From Cytospora piceicola (lineage: Eukaryota; Ascomycota; Sordariomycetes; Diaporthales; Cytosporaceae), in the NCBI GenBank assembly GCA_023375675.1, contig JALQBC010000025.1, forward strand, positions 310,001 to 374,000: a stretch of DNA of 64,000 nt, read 5' to 3'. Both the position numbers and the translations under genes were made by a program. How positions within the stretch are numbered: the stretch's first letter is position 1; every line of letters starts with the position of its first letter. Positions 58,440 to 64,000 of this stretch are shown here, piece after piece. The notes under the pieces are model-generated. The model saw only the letters and a list, made by a program, of their open reading frames with translations, did not search any database and was not told the origin of the DNA.

Positions 58440-59134
58440 TCAGAGGAAAACATCTCCGAGACGCTTCCACTCTGCAGCACTCATTTTGACAAAAGGATCT
58501 GTACGACAATTAGCCACGGAACAAGACAACGCCACAGAATAATTTCAGGGTGCCAGGTGACAATGTCAAGCCCAATAAGGTACGGTAATAACCGGACATG
58601 CACTTACCGTCGCTGCAGGCTGGTGACCAGAATTCCCGTGACACATCGCCTGTTTTCGTGCCTTGTTGTTCTTCTGCCAGGGCCTTTTGATCCAGGGGAC
58701 CAGGAGGTTTCTCCGGTGGGTTTTGTTGGGGCGTCTCAGGCAGGCGCTCTTCGTGCTTTTTGATGTCCTCTGCACTCCCAGTATCAGTTAAAAAATTGTA
58801 GTCCGTATCTGTCGCCCACAGATGCATGGTTTCTCACTTACCAACGATCTCTGCCACAACTTCTTTGCATGCGGTAGCCTGGATCTCATCCGTGACGATC
58901 AATAGGGAAACTGCAGGGAGGTTCAGTTTTCTGCAGTAATAATCTGGTAGAAGCCCGAGCAAGCGTGGTAGCCTACCGATCTTGTCTGTGACTTTTCTGG
59001 CTACGATCTCTGTGAACTTCTCTATCATTAAAAAGTCAGTACTTTCTCAATCAGGACCAAAGAAACCACTATTACTCACCTTGGGATAGTGTTCGCGGCC
59101 ACTGAGTGCCGAGTGAAGTTGTGGAAGCGTCCAT
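58440..59134 (-). CDS. Small five-exon gene, acidic helical protein, uncharacterised
   Basis: Exons 59134-59080, 59021-58977, 58910-58842, 58769-58608 and 58498-58440; 129 residues. All four introns (58, 66, 72 and 109 nt) have GT/AG ends with GTRNG donors (gtgagt, gtaggc, gtaagt, gtaagt), all in phase 1, and the joined frame ends in TGA at 58440. None of the exons is long enough to stand out alone. The product starts MDASTTSLGTQWPRTLSQ, continues with an amphipathic helix (EKFTEIVARKVTDKIVSLLI), then a Pro/Glu/Gln-rich segment (PETPQQNPPEKPPGPLDQ), and ends with FVKMSAAEWKRLGDVFL. No domain is recognised. The consistent phase and four clean introns support the model. Confidence 0.72.
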
Positions 59135-60606
59135 GTTTGGGTTTGGTTACAGAAAGGTGGACGATTTGCAGTTGTGTTTGAATTTATGTACTTTATTGAC
59201 ACAGAAGACGGAGAAAAGGGAACATATGCCAGGTTAGCGGCGTGCACTACGAGTCGACCTGTGTGTGAAGCTTCTTGCTTGATACCTAAGTACTCAAGCT
59301 GCACTTTGGATAAAAGACTGATAAGCACCTGATTAATGGCCACCACGGACATTGAACTACCTACTTAAGTACCTAGGTAGCCACAAATGACATTCCGTAC
59401 AGTGCGACTTGCAATCCTAGGAGCAAAGTAGATGGTATTTCTTACTGTTTAGCCTCGTCTGCCACCGATAGGGAGAAAGAAAGATCAATTTACTTGTCAC
59501 CCCTCCCCCCTCCGTATACCTAAATTTTGGTGGGAATTCATAGAGTGGGTGGGGTGCACCCCCCCCCCAAAAGAACCCTTCACTCCGTGACCCCTTATCT
59601 AGGCCAGGAGTACCTGTTTGAGTTCAGGGCTAGGAACTGGATACCTGGGGCAATGACAGTCCGTGCAGGGCTCCTGGATATAGCATATGACCCTGAATAG
59701 CATAGGGGGGCGGGGGTATAGATCCCTGGATGAAGCGTACCTATCGCCCCCTATGTTACATCAATTGGACTTCACAACAGAATTGCTTGTAAGCTTTCAA
59801 AGGCATGTTCAATGATAGTCTACCCTCAATTATGCCCACTGCAACAAGTATAATCGTCATCTGATAATCCAATGTTTGGGATTGAAGTACACGTAGATAC
59901 TTCCGTACCGACCATGATGAAACTCTTTACCAGGTGCTTGCTCTTGCCTCCTTTCCGCCCTAGCGCCATCAGAGACAATTAGGTCTAGCAACATGATGGT
60001 TGTTGAGATAATCTTAGGCAGTCTACCCATTTTTGTATCAATTGATCATAGAGCCAAACATATGCCCATATGTGTGTAGTTGCACCTAACTGGTTCGACT
60101 TCTTGCTGCTTGGTAGGCTCAAGATCTGTTCTGTAAAATTTCGTCGCTCCAGATGTCTCCAGGGCTTCTGTGATTTTGTGTCCAGTGGCTTGGAAGCCAT
60201 CTACGTCGAGTTTACTTGAGCCAACCCCAGAAGGCAATAGAGTCGATTCGAGTTAACTTGAGACTTTGAGTGAGCTCTCCCTTTTCCAAAATTCCATCCG
60301 TTCAAGCAATTGACAGAATTCGGACACGTAGCCCCGGGAAGGGCCACATGTGTGGCATCAGCTTCATGAAGCATGGGCTCGGGAGATGGAACTCGGACGT
60401 GACTGGATCGATCTCGTAGATATATTTCAGTAGTGCATAATCCATCACCTCTCTGCCTACGACACTCTGTTAGGGTGCACTAACCCTCCCATCGATCATC
60501 CGCCAAATACGCAGGCCATCATCCGTGCTCCACGACTCCCCTCCCCTGTCAATTCTTCAGTATGGCGACCCGTCGTGACCCATCAAAATCGTCCACAGGA
60601 AAGTTC
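59135..60606. other. Intergenic region with poly-C tract
   Basis: About 1.5 kb. A 9-10-C run adjoining GGTGGGGTGCAC lies at 59547-59568, and a CGGGGG stretch near 59705. A 71-codon minus-strand frame with ATG (60200-59985) has no family match. Nothing else supported. Confidence 0.45.
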
Positions 60607-61650
60607 TCAGCGTTCCCGCCACATGTTACGCTCCTCAGGCAAATCGGATGGATCGATTCTAGAGCTGGGTCCACGATTGTTGTCCACACCACCGTATCCA
60701 TGACCATTCTCGTCGCCTTCTTCGCCATCTTCTTCGTCTACAACTCCTTGAGATCCCCGCTCAGTAAGCAGTGGTCGAGCAGATGAGGATCCGTAGTCAG
60801 CCCTGCGCGACCCTTGCCCGAACAGGTTGCTCCAGGAGAAGGCTTGGAACCTTCCGGCATAATGTCTAGCGAGGATGCAGCTCACAATCTGGGGCAAATG
60901 TCAGCCAGCATAAGAGGCGAGCGGAGCCAATGCGCCCATCTTACCTGCATGAGCCCAACGGCAACTACCACTCCAAATTGCACACCGGAGCTTCTCTGCA
61001 ACGCGTTCATCCAAGGCCCTTGGCATGCCAACGACCGATCGAACCTTGTCGCGCACGTCGTCACGTCAGTCGGTGGGAAAGGCCAGGCCATATCTTTCAC
61101 GCTCCTAAAGCCGCAGCACTCAAGCGCGTCCTGGATCGCTCTGATGGTTTTGTCATTCTTGCTACGGAAGAGCCGTTGCCACAGAGTAGATAGCTCGCAG
61201 CCTCGAGATTCGCCGGGCACAATGTAGGTAGCGTATAGGGTGGCAAAGACCGTAGTTAGGATCCCTTGGAGGACTTGAATAACAGCTGGGTGTGTGGGGT
61301 TGAGTAGGGACTTGGCCGAGCTCGCGGACTTGCGTGTGAGGTACGGAAGCGCGAAGATGTTTGCTGCAGCGACCACGGGAAGCAGGATTGTCAAGAAGGT
61401 CAGAACAGGTGACAGCGGGAGGGAAAGCGTGACGGAGTTGATGTGTTCGTATCTAAGGCTTCTTGTCAGCTTTGGGACTTCGAACCCTTGGTCGCTTCGC
61501 TTGGGAGTAAAGGCTCACATGGCGACGCCCATCAGGGCTAGGATGAGCTGTAGTGTATGTTATCAGCAGGAGCTCAATGAAGGCGTTACACATTGACAGC
61601 AACCAGAAGCGAGCACTCACCAGCGGAAAGGTGATAGAAAGCCACGACAT
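60607..61650 (-). CDS. Tetraspanin (fungal Tsp3-type)
   Basis: Exons 61650-61621 (30 nt), 61547-61519 (29 nt), 61452-60945 and 60888-60607; 282 residues. Introns have gtgagt/ctacag, gtgagc/cttag and gtaaga/cccag ends; all joins keep frame. Four helices are visible: near residues 7-20, PLSPVLTFLTILLPVVAAAN (32-51), HPAVIQVLQGILTTVFATLY (74-93) and VQFGVVVAVGLMQIVSCILA (177-196). Between helices 3 and 4 is the large extracellular loop with the tetraspanin CCG motif (132-134) and further cysteines at about 105, 153 and 163. The cytoplasmic tail is long and acidic (EEDGEEGDENGHG). Tetraspanins organise membrane microdomains; fungal types include Pls1, Tsp2 and Tsp3, and the short N-terminus and long tail fit Tsp3. 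Confidence 0.88.
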
Positions 61651-62174
61651 CTTAGATACAGAAGGTGCCGTCTCTCATTTGACGAAGATTGGCAATGTGG
61701 GTGGGAACAACAAGATGATTCCAAGGTTGGGGAGAAGAGGGGTTTTGAGCTTTTGTGTGGTTTGGCTTTTTGTTTTGTTTTTTGAGGCTCCCAGGGTCAT
61801 CAGAGACGTAATGCTTTGTACTCTGCCTATCAAACGCTGGCTCGGCCTGCATGAGGCCTACCACCGACCTGGTTACACCTGGCATGTACACATGTAGCAC
61901 ATCTATATGTGTGCTCTGCTGGTCCCATTCAAGCTATTCACAGCATAGATCGATTTGGGTTTCTTTGGAAGCTCCCAACATAGAGTTTGGGTCGGCATGG
62001 TTCGCTAGCATTTAATACGGTCATGAGTGGCTTGAAGGTCTCACTTGTGCTTCAAACTCTCCTATCTGGTGCATAAAAAAATGGAAAGCTCCGTGAACAA
62101 CTGCGTGTATGGTATTCTCATGTATGATACAATTCGTAATTCTTTACACTGATTATGGCAAGCCTTATATTACA
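61651..62174. other. Leader of the tetraspanin gene and 3' flank of the SAT4 gene
   Basis: About 0.5 kb without a gene. A GTTTTG/TTTTT-rich tract at 61765-61785 lies upstream of the tetraspanin start. Confidence 0.45.
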
Positions 62175-63479
62175 TTATACTTCTTTGACTTCCCACTCTT
62201 GCTTGACCATGATGCCGCTTTCAACACGATCATCTGGGTGCTCGCTGGTCATACTTCCTTCGCTTGCAATTCCACCTTGACCACCTTCGTGGTGGGCGTC
62301 CACCACCCTTGCTGATACTTCAGCCTCATATTTGGGCCCCATGGGCTGGAGCTCCACCTGCGACGAGGCGTCGTTGCCTTGGAAAACATTGTCATTCAGC
62401 GTCTGAAACCCAACACGATTTGTTTTACGTGGCTGCCTGGCCGCACTACTATGAACCCCTGAAGTATCGCCTGTGCCCCAACCTCTTCTGATCAAGGTAC
62501 CCTTGACGGAGTATTGGCCGCCAAAGAGAGGCCGCAGAAGGGGCACACAAGCGAGAGTGATTCCAATGTTGGGTTCGATGACAGAGTATATGCTCGGAAT
62601 GACGGCGAGGTAGGTCAAATTTGTATAGTCCATCGTGACGAGGGATTTGATACGGAGGGCACTGAAAACGCATGTGCTTGTTGGTTACAGAATTAGTATG
62701 GATTTATTGTCCTGACAAAGTGGTCAAACGGAGGATTGACTCACACAAATCCAACGGCGAATGTAGCGATCAAGATCAACTTCTTAGATATAGACATTGC
62801 CAAAGTTGCAAGATGGGGCATGGGAAGAAGCAACGTCACAACATCTAATAAGACGTTGAGCGAACCGGTGATCTGGAAAGAGAGCACCTGGTTCCCACAG
62901 TGGCCACCGGCAATGGTTTGGTCCCAGTTGTAGGCGAGGGGTCGGCATTGGAGCAATGCACCGAGGATAGTTGCAATTGCTAGCAATAGGGTGACGACGC
63001 CTGTAGCCTTGGCCGCGATCACGAATCCGGGCGTCGTGAATATCCTGCTGCACAAGAATAGGACGGATAGCTTTGGTAGGCAGACCGACAGTGCCCACAG
63101 AATCTGATTAGCCATCGTCATCTGCCAGACTGTCAGCTCTCTGTCAGTTATAGACGTGGGATCTGAAGCAAGCCTTCTGAAGCAAGCATCATCTGACCTT
63201 CATATAAGTGACAATAGGAGCCGCGCCGTAAGTTGTTTGGATCTCCAACATTGGCAATCCTGCTCCTGTGAAAGGTTCTGCGGCGATGACAGCCGAGAAT
63301 GCTATTGTAACGATGAGCGCCGCAAGAATCATGTAGTCGCTGGCATCGAGCTTTCGGTTCGAGATACGCCGCGCCAAGAGTCGCAATGATACAGCCACCA
63401 CAGCCAAGAGGCTGAAGACCACAGGGACCACTATGAGGCTCGCCTGCTCCGAGGTCTTGATGGGTATTTGGGGATCCAT
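62175..63479 (-). CDS. SAT4/rhodopsin-fold integral membrane protein
   Basis: Exons 63479-63198, 63121-62745 and 62661-62175; 381 residues. Introns 63197-63122 (gtcaga, ggcag) and 62744-62662 (gtgagt, ttcag) are in frame. The family pattern is clear: VVPVVFSLLAVVAVSLRLLA, then DASDYMILAALIVTIAFSAV, YGAAPIVTYMK-MTMANQILW, PKLSVLFLCSRIF, ATGVVTLLLAIATILGALLQ followed by CRPLAYNWD and GGHCGNQ (paired Cys of the extracellular loop), ITGSLNVLLDVVTLLLPMP, and a final helix ending IGITLACVPLLRPLFG. The tail is polar with Glu, Ser and Asp. Such proteins sit in the plasma membrane; some PTH11-like members sense surface cues. It lacks a CFEM domain. A second member of the family is at 18761-20010. Confidence 0.9.
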
Positions 63480-64000
63480 AGCGGACTGTCGAGAGCCATA
63501 TACTCGGGAAGACGAGATCCGAAGAAGTGTCTCGTGGGATTTTCACGAAATGGAGAAAGTTTGGAGCTTGACGAGAGATGTATTCGGACGGCATTCCGTC
63601 TTGTTTTCAATGAAGGTCCATGCATGTATAAACATGGCAGTCGGACGTCTGGAGTGCAACATTGTTTCATGAACCCCCTTTCCCACCTTCCCAGGTGCCT
63701 GCTCAGTACTGAACTTTATTGAAGGTGGAGTACCAAGGAATTCATCCCTGATCCTTCACGTCACTTCGGACTCCCGCAGTTTGAGCCAACGATGCACCTC
63801 TTAATAAAGTGTATATCTATAACGGACTCGTAGACTGGACAGAACCGCTCCACTATACTCCACCTCGTAACGAAAAGAATTGATAATCCAGAGAAATCTT
63901 ATACTTGCAAGTACTGTAGGAGCTGACGCATGAACCTTGTCTACTGCTCCCCAGAATGCGTTAGAGGTGAACATTGATACCCACTTCTGCTTTACTGTAT
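63480..64000. other. Upstream region of the SAT4 gene
   Basis: About 0.5 kb to the right window edge. Contains the promoter of the gene starting at 63479; no clear TATA box is assigned. Short frames on both strands have no domain. Confidence 0.45.

Noticed and set aside
59985..60200. 71-codon minus-strand frame with ATG
   Set aside because: Short, with no splice partners or recognisable motif.
1..64000. Secondary-metabolite gene cluster around the two Zn2Cys6 regulators
   Set aside because: No polyketide synthase, peptide synthetase, terpene cyclase, P450 or methyltransferase gene is present in the window.

Overview
The window is nuclear DNA of a filamentous ascomycete (Pezizomycotina, most likely Sordariomycetes). 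The evidence is short spliceosomal introns of about 54-209 bp with GTRNGT donors and CTAAC-type branch sites; fungal-only families (two Zn2Cys6 regulators, two SAT4/rhodopsin-fold membrane proteins, a HET-domain protein, DUF3176 and DUF7136 proteins, LysM repeats, a Tsp3-type tetraspanin); and a large AT-rich block with the hallmarks of repeat-induced point mutation (RIP). No taxon can be named from sequence alone.

Layout. 1-4.7 kb: two cysteine-rich single-pass membrane proteins on the minus strand, the first running off the left edge. 4.7-8.3 kb: gene-poor, with an intron-containing tRNA-Ser(CGA). 8.3-15.3 kb: two plus-strand Zn2Cys6 transcription factors; the first splits its zinc cluster over 13-nt and 10-nt microexons. 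16-24.3 kb: sparse, with a small proline-rich ORF, a SAT4-type seven-helix protein and a DUF7136 secreted-protein gene with an unclear 5' end. 24.9-30.1 kb: a decayed LysM gene with a 9-bp minisatellite, a DUF3176 membrane protein and, converging on it, an unrecognised polytopic membrane protein.

30.6-45.06 kb is a 14.5-kb AT island in which CpA and TpG are nearly absent while CpG persists. It holds fields of TTAC microsatellite, a GC-rich palindrome, and a complete but mutated Ty3/gypsy-type LTR retrotransposon (33814-44413, minus orientation, 238-bp LTRs, 5-bp target duplication). The element sits in one copy of a 219-bp tandem duplication. A 595-bp element with 36-bp terminal inverted repeats follows at 45681-46275.

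46.8-50.9 kb: a very large HET-domain protein (1333 residues) with a long N-terminal coiled coil and a His/Asp/Glu-rich repeat. 52.2-63.5 kb returns to ordinary gene density: a secreted SMP-30/lactonase-like protein, the mitochondrial phosphate carrier, two small unrecognised spliced genes, a tetraspanin and a second SAT4-type protein.

The genes do not form a biosynthetic cluster or a pathway. The pattern is a housekeeping-like right side and an accessory left and centre, in which surface, secreted and incompatibility-type genes flank a RIP-mutated island. All spliced models given as joins were checked to preserve frame across junctions.
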